Of a stretch of 64,000 nt of DNA, positions 45,100 to 55,966 are shown piece after piece. The stretch is taken from assembly GCA_017893485.1 (NCBI GenBank), contig JACEHZ010000588.1, forward strand, positions 558,001 through 622,000, in the 5' to 3' direction. Below the pieces are notes generated by a model that saw only the letters and a list, made by a program, of their open reading frames with translations, was not told where the DNA came from and made no database searches. The translations under genes and the position numbers were made by a program. The first letter of the stretch is position 1. Each line of letters begins with the position of its first letter. The stretch comes from Hemerocallis citrina. Lineage: Eukaryota > Streptophyta > Magnoliopsida > Asparagales > Asphodelaceae.

Positions 45100-47165
45100 C
45101 TTCTTTGAGCCACAAACATCAATGGTTTAGTTAGGATGAAGAATTAATAGAGAAACATATATGCTTAGATATTGGAAGTTTTCATTTTGTTTTACTGTTA
45201 AAGAAGACGAATTCATGCATCTGATTGTCATCTTAGCATGATTTTTTTTACCAAAATGGGTTAACTGTCAACTAAGGACGGATGCTGTATGTATACCAAA
45301 ATCCTCCAAATCTGTACAAGAATTGAGTGAGAACAAACCTTGTGCAGGTTTCTTTTGTAGCCACAAACATCAATGGTTTAGTTGGGATGAAGAATTAATA
45401 GAGAAACATATATGCTTAGATACTGAAAATTTTCATTTTTTTTACTGTTAAAGAAGCTGAATTCATGCATCTGATTGTCATCTTAGCATGATTTTTTTAC
45501 CAAAATGGGTTGACTGTCAACTAAGGATGCTGTATGTATACCAAAATCCTCCAAATTTGTGCAAGAATTGGGCTGAACAACCCTTGTGCAGGTTTCTTTT
45601 GGAGCCACAAACATGAATGATTTAGTTGGGATGAAGAATTAATAGAGAAACATATATGCTTAGATACCGGAAATTTTCATTTTCTTTTACTGTTAAAGAA
45701 GCTGAATTCATGCATCTGATTGCCATCTTAGCATGATTTTTTTACCAAAATGGGTTCACTGTCAACTAAGGACGGATGCTGTATGTATACCAAAATCCTC
45801 CAAATCTGTACAAGAATTGGGTGAGAACAAACATTGTGCAGGTTTCTTTTGTAGCCACAAACATCAACGGTTTAGTTGGGATGAAGAATTAATAGAGAAA
45901 CATATATGCTTATATACTGGAAATTTTTATTTTCTTTCACTATCAAAGATGCTGAATTCATGCATCTGATTGTCATCTTAGCATGATTTTTTACCAAAAT
46001 GGGTTAACTGTCAACTAAGGATGCTGTATGTATACCAAAATCCTCCAAATCTGTACAAGAATTGGGCTGAACAAACCTTGTGCAGGTTTCTTTTGTACCC
46101 ACAAACATCATGATTTAGTTGGGATGAAGAATTAATAGAGAAACATATATGCTTAGATACTGAAAATTTTCATTTTCTTTTACTGTTAAAGAAGACGAAT
46201 TCATGCATCTGATTGTCATCTTAGCATGATTTTTTTACCAAAATGGGTTAACTGTCAACTAAGGACGGATGCTGTATGTATACCAAAATCCTCCAAATCT
46301 GTACAAGAATTGGGTGAGAACAAACATTGTGCAGGTTTCTTTTGTAGCCACAAACATCATGATTTAGTTGGGATGAAGAATTAATAGAGAAACATATATG
46401 CTTATATACTGGAAATTTTCATTTTCTTTCACTATCAAAGATGCTGAATTCATGCATCTGATTGTCATCTTAGCATGATTTTTTTTACCAAAATGGGTTA
46501 ACTGTCAACTAAGGATGTTGTATGTATACCAAAATCCTCCAAATCTGTACAAGAATTGGGTGAGAACAAACCTTGTGCAGGTTTCTTTTGTAGCCACATA
46601 CATCAATGGTTTAGTTGGGATGAAGAATTAATAGAGAAACATATATGCTTAGATAATCAAATTTTATTTTCTTTTATTGTTAAAGAAGCTGAATTCATGC
46701 ATCTGATTGCCATCTTAGCATGATTTTTTAACCAAAATGGGTTGACTGTCAACTAAGAATGCTGTATGTATACCAAAATCCTCCAAATCTGTACAAGAAT
46801 TGGGTGAGAACAAACCTTGTGCAGGCTTCTTTTGTAGCCACAAACATCATGATTTAGTTGGGATGAAGAATTAATAGAGAAACATATATGCTTAGATACT
46901 GAAAATTTTCATTTTGTCTTACTGTTAAAGAAGACGAATTCATGCATCTGATTGTCATCTTAGCATGATTTTTTTACCAAAATGGGTTAACTGTCAACTA
47001 AGGACGGATGCTGTATGTATACCAAAATCCTCCAAATCTGTACAAGAATTGGGTGAGAACAAACCTTGTGCAGGTTTCTTTTGTAGCCACAAACATCATG
47101 ATTTAGTTGGGATGAAGAATTAATAGAGAAACATATATGCTTATATACTGGAAATTTTCATTGGG
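45100..47165 (+). repeat. Tandem array of about 8.5 units of 245 bp
   Basis: Unit starts at roughly 45104, 45349, 45593, 45843, 46087, 46334, 46579, 46823 and 47070 (spacing 244-250). Units differ by small changes such as an extra 'acgg' or loss of 'tggtt'. Each contains 'ttgtgcaggtttcttttg', which resembles a splice acceptor. The ORF at 45733-45969 is a by-product. Confidence 0.9.
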
Positions 47166-47525
47166 CTGTGATTGGATTGTTTAGTGGTTGTCGTCTATGT
47201 TCTTAATTGGGCTGTGATTAGAAAGAGAGGGCTCGAATGGAGATCTGGAAACCCATATAGAGACATCTCGTTTATAATAATTTATCATTATTATTGTTCT
47301 TGTCGCTCTTGCGGTTGTTGCTGATGTCTCTTTGTGTGCGTGTGCTGAAGGGAAAGAAGGGATGAGAGAGAGATGAGGAAAATGCCGCTATGTTAGCCTG
47401 GTGTATCCTCATTCTCTACCATTTTCTGTTTCCATTTCTGGCTTCTATATTTGGTTTCCTTCCACGATAACAGTTCCTTAAAACTACACTTGATATGAGC
47501 CCCTTCTTATTTTTCTTATTTTTCT

Positions 47526-48370
47526 TATATTTGATTTCCTTTCACAATGACAGTTTCATGGATTGTCTGAACAATCCACTAAAGACATGCTTAGATACTG
47601 GATTTTCATTTGTTTTACTGTTTTAGATAGTGGATATTCCCAATCAGAGGAGAATATAAAGATTTTAAGTTAGATACTTGATTTTCATTTGTTTTGCTGT
47701 TTTAGATATATTCAAAAACAAAATTAAGTACTAGCTTTTTAGCACTGCAATATAATTATTTTACCTCTCTATATATCATTAACAATTCTAATTGCAATTG
47801 GCACTTTGATCTTAGAATTTATGAATTGGGTAGATCTTTTTGCAAGCTTAAAAAATATGTATATTCTGTATTGTGGTCTACTATTGAACTAAATTTTTTT
47901 TTTTTTTCATAGAGCGGTTTCCGAGATGAAGGAAATTCTGATGATCAGAACTGAAGCTACTCGAGGGGTATGAATCTGTGGTCGGCCTATCCTTGCTGTT
48001 GTTATGTCCTCCTTGCTGTTGTTATGACATGTATTGTTGTTTTATGTTTGCGTTGGGATATTTGAGATATTCGTTACTGTATTTGTATTTGTTAATTATG
48101 ACACTATGTTAATTTTGCAGTGGATTTGGACGATGATATAACACGTGTGAAACTTTATTATCTTTAATTCTTGTGTTTGGATGTGATTTGCGCATTAATA
48201 TGCTGAAATTGGTTGAATCAGTTGTGAATTAGTTTACAGGTTCTTAAAATGAAATTGTGAATTGAAATCGAATGGAAAACTGGAGCACGAAAAACAAATG
48301 GGCATACACTAGCGTATGAAATTGTGAATTGAAATCAAATGAAAAACTGGAGCAGGAAAAACAAACGGGT
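47526..48370 (+). other. CACTA 1 3' region with possible extra exons
   Basis: AT-rich. 'ttttttttcatag|agcggtttccgagatg' (about 47912) and 'ttaattttgcag|tggatttggac' (about 48120) look like acceptors of short exons. A transcript may extend here from the TnpA-like gene; no domain is visible. Confidence 0.35.
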
Positions 48371-48930
48371 ATACACCGGCATTTCATAAAACGCCGGTGT
48401 ATCTAATTGTTTAGTTGAAAATTTCGTTAGAGAGGCGTTTCCACACACGCCGGTGTACCCGTAAGTTGCAACAGTCCTAAGAAACACCGACGTTTTATTA
48501 AACGCTGGTGAATATCTCTATAGCGGCATTTTACGACACGCTGGTGCTTGTAAGTAGGGAAAGAAGGGCGCTCAGAAGCAAGCATACACCGGCGTTCTAT
48601 GACCGCCGGTAAATATTACACATTCACCGGCGTTTGTACAATCGACGGTGAAAAGCTATATATCGGCGGTATGTGACCGCCGGTGAATGTATATTGGGGA
48701 AAGAACGACACCCAGAAATTGCCATATACCGGCGTTTGTCTGGCCGCCGGTATATTTTGAAGATATACCGGCATCCAGTAGAAATGCCGGTGAATACGCC
48801 TATCTTTCCGCAACGCTCGATTCAGCGGCATTTGCACCGGCATTTTTATAAACGCCGGTGAATGTTTCACCGGCGTAAAAAACCGCCGGTGAAGGTCTAA
48901 AAAAACACCGGCGAATAGCTTCTGTGTTGT
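48370..48930. repeat. CACTA 1 right subterminal repeats
   Basis: More than fifteen 'accggcgttt' or 'aacgccggtg' motifs in both orientations, mirror image of the left end. Confidence 0.88.
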
Positions 48931-49408
48931 AGTGCAATAATGAATCATTTGATCATATGCCCTGGATTCTTCAATCGTTTGTTGTTAAAAAAAGATCTTA
49001 ATTACATGATTTATAGACCAGCGAGTATGAATATATGTGTATTAATTCTAAGTAGTAGAAACAAATAATATGATTCTTGTATATTTTGAAGATATACCGG
49101 CATCCAGTAGAAATGCCGGTGAATACGCCTATCTTTCCGCAACGCTCGATTCAGCGGCATTTGCACCGGCATTTTTATAAACGCCGGTGAATGTTTCACC
49201 GGCGTAAAAAACCGCCGGTGAAGGTCTAAAAAAACACCGGCGAATAGCTTCTGTGTTGTAGTGCAATAATGAATCATTTGATCATATGCCCTGGATTCTT
49301 CAATCGTTTGTTGTTAAAAAAAGATCTTAATTACATGATTTATAGACCAGCGAGTATGAATATATGTGTATTAATTCTAAGTAGTAGAAACAAATAATAT
49401 GATTCTTG
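48751..49408 (+). repeat. Tandem duplication, 2 x 329 bp, across the CACTA 1 right end
   Basis: 48751-49079 and 49080-49408 appear identical by eye. Each holds the last 184 bp of CACTA 1 and 145 bp of flanking DNA, so a second TGTAGTG terminus lies at about 49263. Either a very recent duplication or an assembly artefact. Confidence 0.9.
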
Positions 49409-49454
49409 CAAATTAATATCTATATATAATCAGATGTCTAACTATATATATATA

Positions 49455-50566
49455 CTAGGTATGCCCTTGGGTACGTGCCTACGGCACGTATTCTGAACGA
49501 TACATCATATGAAAAATCATGTAAACAGTAAGGGATAATTTATATAGATGTTTATTTGCTAGTACATGTTGATGTATTGATATACTTTGAAGTAGGATTA
49601 TAAAGTGACCGTGATGTTTATTGGTTTGTATATTGCAGGATTATTTGTCAGCAGCTCAGGATTCAAAAATAGTATAGTAAATCTACAACAGTAGTGAATC
49701 GGGAATTCCTTGCTATGTGTGACTTAAGCATAAGAGATTTTTTTTATTTTGAGTCTATACATAAGTAGCAATTCAGTTTCTAACTGCATGAGTTACGGTT
49801 AACGTTTCAAACTGCATGAATTAGTTCCCCCTTATTTGTTTTTTATGTAGTTAACTATGTATGAATTTAAAAGAGAAAACTTCTTGCGATATATACGTGA
49901 AGTGAAATTGCAGCAAAGCATATCAAGATATAATTTTACAGCTACAAAAACTCGAAATATAGGGATTAAGCATGGATTTGTTCATAAAAGCACGATCGAG
50001 CGAGTCAATTAAAAAATTTGCAACGTTGTTTCAAAGCAGCAAATGCCCAAATATTCAAAAAAAGCATAATCCGAAATTGCATAATAAAAAAAAGCATTCT
50101 AATCAAAATTAACTCAGTGAAACATTCTAATCTAAAACAATTACTCAGTGATGTATTCTACAATCAGATCAAATATAGTAATTCAACATCAATTAAATGG
50201 AAGTGGATGTTATTGAGTTATGAAAGCATAATCTGAAAAAGAACATAATTAAAATTTTGAAATTAAAAAAAAATCCGAAATTGCATAACAAAAAAAAAAC
50301 ATTCACTATTTTTTAAAAAATTTTTTAACATACCTGGGTAAAAAAATGCAAAGAAAGAGAGAAAGAATTATGAAAAAGGTGAAAAGAGGGGGAAGAGAGA
50401 GAGTAATAAATGAAGAAGTTGTTTTGTTTTGGAGAGAAAAATTCGAATTTTGGAGGGAAAACATTTGGGGGAGAAATGTCTTTTGGCATCAAAAATCTAG
50501 ACAGTTGATTTTCTTCCAAATGAATGAAAGCCACTTGATAGCTTTCTTTGTGTTTTATTATATATA
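49455..50566 (-). mobile_element. Helitron-like element E1
   Basis: Minus-strand 3' end is a hairpin (acgtgcc-gta-ggcacgt) followed by '...gggcatacctag' and host T. The other end, '..tagctttctttgtgttttattatata', matches that of E2. It has no TC start, so its 5' border is unclear. No protein; the ORFs at 50325-50651 are A-rich by-products. Confidence 0.55.
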
Positions 50567-51139
50567 CTAGATTTTTCCGTGAGCAGGTGCCTACGGCACG
50601 TCTTCGGAATGATACAACATATGAAAAACCTTGTAAACAGTAAAACAACAATCATGTAGCTCAAGTTTGAATAGTATGACAATAATTAGTTGTAAATAAA
50701 AGTTCATGTTTCCATTAGTATATGTTAAAAATAATTATAAATGGGGGTATAAAATCCAACTTCTTATAACTTTGATGGTAGAAAATAATGAAATTTAACT
50801 GTTGAGAAGATATTTTCTATTTTCAATGTAACATGAGCAATAAAAAAACATAAAATCTGAAAATTTACAAACCACTACAAGAAATTTGATATATACCAAC
50901 GGACACCTGTAGTGACGGTCACTAAAACCGTGGGTATAGGTATCATATACTTACAAACGTGTAGTAAACTGTGGGTATAGATATCCTATAGTTTTAGAGC
51001 TTTTAATCCGTAACTATAAGTTTTACTGACGGGATAAAATACCGGGGGTATAGTCCATAATTTATTTTCCTCCCAACCTTTTCATTTTCCCTCTCTCTCC
51101 TCCCAAAATATTTCATTTATCCCTCTAAAACTCCTAAAT

Positions 51140-51415
51140 CCCTTTCTCACCAAACCCAATCTCTAAATCCTCCTCCTCCGAGTCGGCATCCCCCTCCTCC
51201 CGCCGGCGTCCTCCTCCTCCCGAGTCGGCGTCCCCCTCCTCCCGCCACCGTCACCCCATCTCCCTCGCGGAAGAAGACGAGATCTCCCCTGCATCCTCCT
51301 ATTCTTCCTTGACGTCGATCTCGATGAGATCTCCCCCGCATCCGCCGCCGCCTCCTCCTCCTCTTCCTCCTTCGCCGCTGGCGCCGGCATTGAGGTTCGC
51401 CGATTTTGAATATGT
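51140..51415 (+). other. GC-rich leader exon of CACTA 2
   Basis: Repeated 'tcctcctcctcc' and 'gagtcggc' blocks, much more GC-rich than the rest, typical of a plant first exon or 5' UTR. The Gly/Arg-rich ORFs on the minus strand are by-products. Confidence 0.5.
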
Positions 51416-51992
51416 ACATCTTTTATTCTGAATAATTAGGGTTTCGATTGGGGTAATTAGGATTTCTGAATAATTAGGGTTTTTATTCTGAGTAATTTTG
51501 AATGTTGTAATTTTTTCCTTTTGTTGGTCCAGTTCATTCTTTCTCTCTGAGTGGGCTTTGTAGGTCCAGTTCATTCCTTCTCTGGTCAAAGGAAGACAAG
51601 CATGATCTTGCCTTTATACTTTTTTATTATTTTATTTTATTTTTTGTTAAAGAAAGAGCACGATCTGGTAGAGTATGAACAAATGGGGTTCTCATGTGGA
51701 ATTCAAGTGGTTGGTTTTTTATCCATGCTTAACATAAATAGGAAAAATATTGTATATTGGAAACCAAAGCTTGACATCCAAATTTCACTCTAGGAGACCA
51801 ATCATTATCTTGACAGGTTTCTGACTCATGCCTTAAAATTAAGTTAAATAGTTTGTTTTTGTCACTTGTTATTGTATGACTTGATAGTGCTTTTCAACTT
51901 ATGCCTGACACAACTATCTTTTACTTCTCGTCTCTTTTGCTTAATGATGTGATACTGTTAATACTAAACCTCCTATTTTGTTCCTTTTACAG

Positions 51993-52082
51993 CATGGTTA
52001 TGCTATTATTGATATCAAGAAACTTGATCCATCAAATGTGGGGGATCTTTATCTGTCAAAATTTCTAGCAATAATTTTGCAG
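51993..52082 (+). pseudogene. Exon-like fragment in CACTA 2 (a)
   Basis: Thirty codons, HGYAIIDIKKLDPSNVGDLY and on, bounded by 'tttacag' and 'CAG|GTACAA'. Good splice borders and host-like codon use. The source gene was not recognised. Confidence 0.5.
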
Positions 52083-52247
52083 GTACAATATTTCCTTCCT
52101 TTTTTTGATCTATTTTCAACTCATTAGCTCAAATGTATGAATTAATTTGTCAACTTTATTATAGTATCAATTGTTGATTCTCCTAGAACAATATGTGATA
52201 TCCTTATTATAACAGATTGTTACTGATAGTTGGTCTGCATGTAACAG

Positions 52248-52330
52248 TTCATCTCCCAAAGGCAAAGGCCTGTTCGTGGCAGTGTTTCCCAGTTGATGCT
52301 GGACTATGTACGGACGCTTCCATGCAAGGC
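52248..52330 (+). pseudogene. Exon-like fragment in CACTA 2 (b)
   Basis: After 'catgtaacag' reads FISQRQRPVRGSVSQLMLDY and on, continuing in phase from fragment (a). The right border is unclear. Source unknown; probably the same gene as (a). Confidence 0.45.
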
Positions 52331-53996
52331 TAGTTCCTTTTGGGCATATTGACTTTCATTTTGCTATAAGGAGAGAGAAAACAGGGAAACTACAACTCTG
52401 CTGCAGTTGCTTGCATAAATAGATAATATGTTTCTAGGCAGGTGCACCAATGCTCTCATGCATTTTGAGCTTCCATGTAGGAATCCATATATTCATTTTC
52501 AACATGTTGCTATAAGGGAAATTAGAAGAAATAATTATTATCTGTTTTGTACTTTCAACGGTTAGCTTATGTTTTATAGACATCTCAATGGAATCCTTCT
52601 ACACAATTATTGTAAACAATGTAAAGCTTTGAACAGTATTGCTAGAAAGTGTTTTTGAATCAGAAATAGAGTCTTTGTAAACATATTATACGATAATCCT
52701 TTAGTAAGGAAGTTACTGATAAAGTAGCTGTCAAAACTATTGTGACATAGAGAAAGCTAAAAGTAATTGCTATCAATGGTAAAAGCTCTTGGACTCCTTA
52801 ACTCATCTTATCTTCCCTCACATATGTTCTGCTTTTCTCATTGCTATCAGTATGCCTCTGTTACTTCCCTTACCTGTATGTATCAGTATGTATCCTATTG
52901 TCCCTCTTTCATCCATTCTCATCGATGTTCTTGTTGAGATAATCCATTTCTTTGTAGCGTCTTCAAATAAGTATCATCACCACCAAATTCATGCAATCTA
53001 CTTGTGATCTGCAATTTCCTATTCAGGAATGTTATTTCATGAGTTTTCCTTAGTTGTCCCTTAAACAAATTTAGGAAGTGCTATGAAACTAATGAAGTTC
53101 TAAAATTCAAACCAAAGTTGAGTACTACTGGTAGTTGTTTAGCAATATATAGCTGGTGACATGGCGCATGAGCTAGCTTATAAATGACCTCTTTAATGAT
53201 TAATATCAGAAGACCTCCAAAATCCAATTGCATTTCTGGGTTGACTATGAGTTGTTAGTAACTCTCGGTATAGGACCAAATTTCACTGTCCTAGTTAATC
53301 GGAATTTTAGATTGTTTTTTGCCAATTATAACTCTTGCAAGCTGTCTAGATAACTATTCCGAAAATGATATGTTGATTAACAAGGCAGCTCGAAAAGAAT
53401 TCTTGGTTATGAGTTTAGCATGATTCTAGATTGGAAATATCTGGGACTCTAGTACAAAATATATTGGGTAGGAAAATTTCGGATTCGACTCAGTTAATGT
53501 ATCTTCTCATAAGCTGAGATTTATATTATAGACTCAAGGGACACTGATTGAGGTATTCAAGAAGGAAATTGGTAGTTGTTTATTTGGTAAAGTAGATTCC
53601 CATATCTCGGTATCTGGAGTTTATACCTGCACATGTATACATAGAAAGCATTTTGATGATCCAAACACGCTAAAATAAATTTAGATTTACCTGCTGGACT
53701 CTATTGGCCACACTTTGTTGAAGTATTGGATTACTTATTAATTGATAATTGTCAGTTAAAGCTAATTGTAACTTTGCTTGTCTGTTGCAAGTAATCTATT
53801 TTTATTTGATATTGTACTTAACACAAAATGATGATGCAGTCCTTTTCTAGACTAGTCTCTCCTCTGAGTACTACCTGGCAACGACCACATTTGGTAGGCA
53901 TCACACCCATTATTTGAATGTGTGATAACGAAAAAGAATATTGACTCTTTGTTGATGACCAAAGTTATATCGTTTTGCTTTGTTTTGTTTGTGAAG
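52331..53996 (+). other. Intron-like AT-rich interior of CACTA 2
   Basis: No motif-bearing ORF. The ORF at 52789-53007 has no recognisable features. Confidence 0.5.
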
Positions 53997-54150
53997 GGCT
54001 CTCAACAAGCAAGAAATGATTGAACTCGCTCAAAATGCAGTCGGGTTTGTGTTTGCCGACGATGAAGTGAAGAAGGCTGTAAAGGAGATTTGCAGGATGC
54101 TAAAAGAAGATTACTGCAACGAGAATCAAGATCTGGTTGCCGTAAAATAA
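53997..54150 (+). pseudogene. Last exon-like fragment in CACTA 2 (c), deaminase-like end
   Basis: After 'gtttgtgaag' reads ALNKQEMIELAQNAVGFVFA then DDEVKKAVKEICRML and stops TAA at 54150. The pattern 'EM..LA..AV.F.FADD.VK' resembles the C-terminus of plant adenosine/N6-methyl-AMP deaminases, but the match is short and from memory of the family only. It suggests capture of a host 3' exon. Confidence 0.4.
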
Positions 54151-55042
54151 AAAAATTGTTAGTGTCGTATCTCAAGGAGTCAATTGAATATTATCTTATA
54201 ATTCCATTGAATATGTTGATCGTAGTTTAAAGTATTGATTCTCATGACTGCACACATGAATTCAATTGTGTATTTGGTTATTAACTATTTTATAATTTGA
54301 CATGTTTGTAATTCTTCATTAATTTTTAATATGATTGAAGTTTAATTTAATTTATTTTTGTTTCATAAACAGATTTATCTATTTTATTGTGTATTTAGTT
54401 TATAATTGGATTAATATTATAAAAGAAAATATGAAATTATCATAAGCGTAAGTAATAAGAAAAAATTCTGTATAGAGCGATGGGTATATATTCAAAAATT
54501 TGGAAGCGAAAACCATCGCTAAAACCTATAGCAATGGAGTTTCAACTGTGGGTATAGGAAAACATAATGTGTCGTTAAAACCTATACCAACGGATACGAA
54601 ACCGTGGATATAACACCGAGGTTTTGTCCAACGGGTGAAAAAACCGTCGCTATAGGCTATAGTGACGGCATTGTGCCGTGGGTATAGCTAATTAAAAACT
54701 ACGAAAAAATATGTCCGTTGGTATAGGTTTTACAGGCTATACCTACGGTTTTTCGCCTTTTACCCACGGATTTTTGCTATCACTATATGTCAAATTTCTT
54801 GTAATGGACCTGAAATCTGAAAATCTAAATTTCTGAGTAAATAGAGAGAGAATGATAGAGAATGAGAGAAAGAGAAAGAGATATAATTAAATAAATAAAC
54901 AAGTTTTGAGGGGAGGGATTTGAATTTGAGTTTTGGGGAAAAATTTATGAGGAAAAAAATTTCTTTTGTGAGCTTAGATCTGGACCATTGATTTCCTTGC
55001 TACTGAAGGAGAACGACTTGATAGCTTTTCTTTGTGTTTTAT

Positions 55043-55045
<3 letters not shown>

Positions 55046-55120
<75 letters not shown>
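55046..55120. repeat. (TA)n microsatellite, left
   Basis: About 36 TA units directly at the end of E2. Confidence 0.9.
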
Positions 55121-55125
<5 letters not shown>

Positions 55126-55248
55126 AGTTCGACGTTGTCTAGCATTGAACCTAAGACCTCCTTTATATTAGTTATCCATGTGCATTGCACGTGTCTGTTT
55201 GGTTACAAATGGAGTTTGTTTGATAACAAACTCTCACATTAAAATAGT

Positions 55249-55250
<2 letters not shown>
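55121..55250 (-). mobile_element. Helitron fragment between two TA microsatellites
   Basis: Shares 'gacgttgtctagcattgaacctaagacctcctt' type sequence with the Helitrons at 34960 and 36391 and, on the minus strand, begins TCTACTATTTTAATG. Its 3' end is replaced by the TA repeat. Confidence 0.6.

Positions 55251-55294
<44 letters not shown>
55251..55294. repeat. (AT)n microsatellite, right
   Basis: About 22 AT units. Confidence 0.9.
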
Positions 55295-55296
<2 letters not shown>

Positions 55297-55299
55297 CTA

Positions 55300-55839
55300 T
55301 TTAATTGGAGAGTTTGTCACAAACAAACATTTTTAAATATTTTTTTGTCACACAACAAACACCACTTTGTCGGGAGAGTTTGTCACAAGGAAACATTTTT
55401 TAAATATTTTTTTGTCACACAGCAAACACCACTTTGTCACCAAACAAACCCGTGCATCATATGTTCAACTCCAAATCTATTTATCAACACGTGCATCGCA
55501 CGTACAAATCAAAAAAAAATTCCTTCTTAATTTTTTAAAATGTGTAACACCCGTTTAGCTCCATTTTTTAAGAAATTAAGACATTCATCGCACGTGCTAA
55601 TTACTAAACAAACCCGTGCATCGCACTTGCCACTCCAAATCTATTTATCAATACATTCATCGCACGTACAAATCAAAGTTTTTCCTTCTTAATTAAAAAA
55701 AATACGTGTATTGCCTGTCCAGCTCCAATTTTTAAAAAGTTAACACCCATCGCACGTGCTAATTACTACCGATCTACGTATATGGCACTTTAAACTCAAT
55801 TTCTTTATCAAAATGTGCATCACACGTGAAAAATACTAG
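55300..55839 (+). mobile_element. Helitron-like element with internal tandem repeats
   Basis: Two 74 bp copies of 'gagagtttgtcaca...caaacaccactttgtc' (55307-55440), then two and a half copies of a unit of about 165 bp containing 'acgtgcatcgcacgt' hairpins. It ends with hairpin 'gtgcatcacac' plus 'gaaaaatactag' before host T at 55839. The 5' border is not defined. Confidence 0.5.
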
Positions 55840-55966
55840 TATATATAATCAGATGTTTTTCACTAATTATGAATAACATGTATTGAATTACGAAGTGTAA
55901 TTTGTGTATTTCACCAATATATAGCGGTGGCAATTTTATTAATAACTCGATCTGAATTCGAACCAA

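Larger units (their letters stand above)
40671..48934 (+). mobile_element. CACTA transposon 1 (8.3 kb)
   Basis: Starts CACTACAACACA and ends TGTGTTGTAGTG, with the 3 bp repeat caa on both sides (40668-40670, 48935-48937). Both subterminal regions (40690-40975 and 48370-48930) are packed with 'caccggcgttt' motifs in both orientations, the usual binding sites of the TnpA-type protein. It carries one TnpA-like gene but no TnpD-type transposase, so it is probably non-autonomous. Confidence 0.92.
50873..54806 (+). mobile_element. CACTA transposon 2 with host-like exons
   Basis: Starts CACTACAAGAAATTTGA and ends, reversed, CATTACAAGAAATTTGA (classic CACTA ends, one base changed at the right). Flanks aac and gac. 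Subterminal repeats of 'accgtgggtatag' type lie at 50900-51050 and 54520-54780. No TnpA or TnpD gene is seen; the interior holds exon-like pieces listed separately. Confidence 0.85.
50567..55050 (-). mobile_element. Helitron-like element E2, split by CACTA 2
   Basis: Same 3' hairpin (gtgcc-gta-ggcac) and CTAG end at 50567, directly after E1. Its other end near 55045 repeats the E1 end sequence. Without the CACTA insertion it is about 0.55 kb. Confidence 0.5.

Noticed and set aside
45733..45969. ORF MIFLPKWVHCQL... also at 41871-42101
   Set aside because: Produced by the 245 bp repeat in two places; no domain and interrupted in most units.
51147..51419. Gly/Arg-rich ORFs on the minus strand
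   Set aside because: Complement of a GC-rich leader exon with CTC repeats; no domain.
55046..55294. AT-rich runs as a replication origin or matrix attachment site
   Set aside because: Simple dinucleotide expansion explains them; no further support in sequence.
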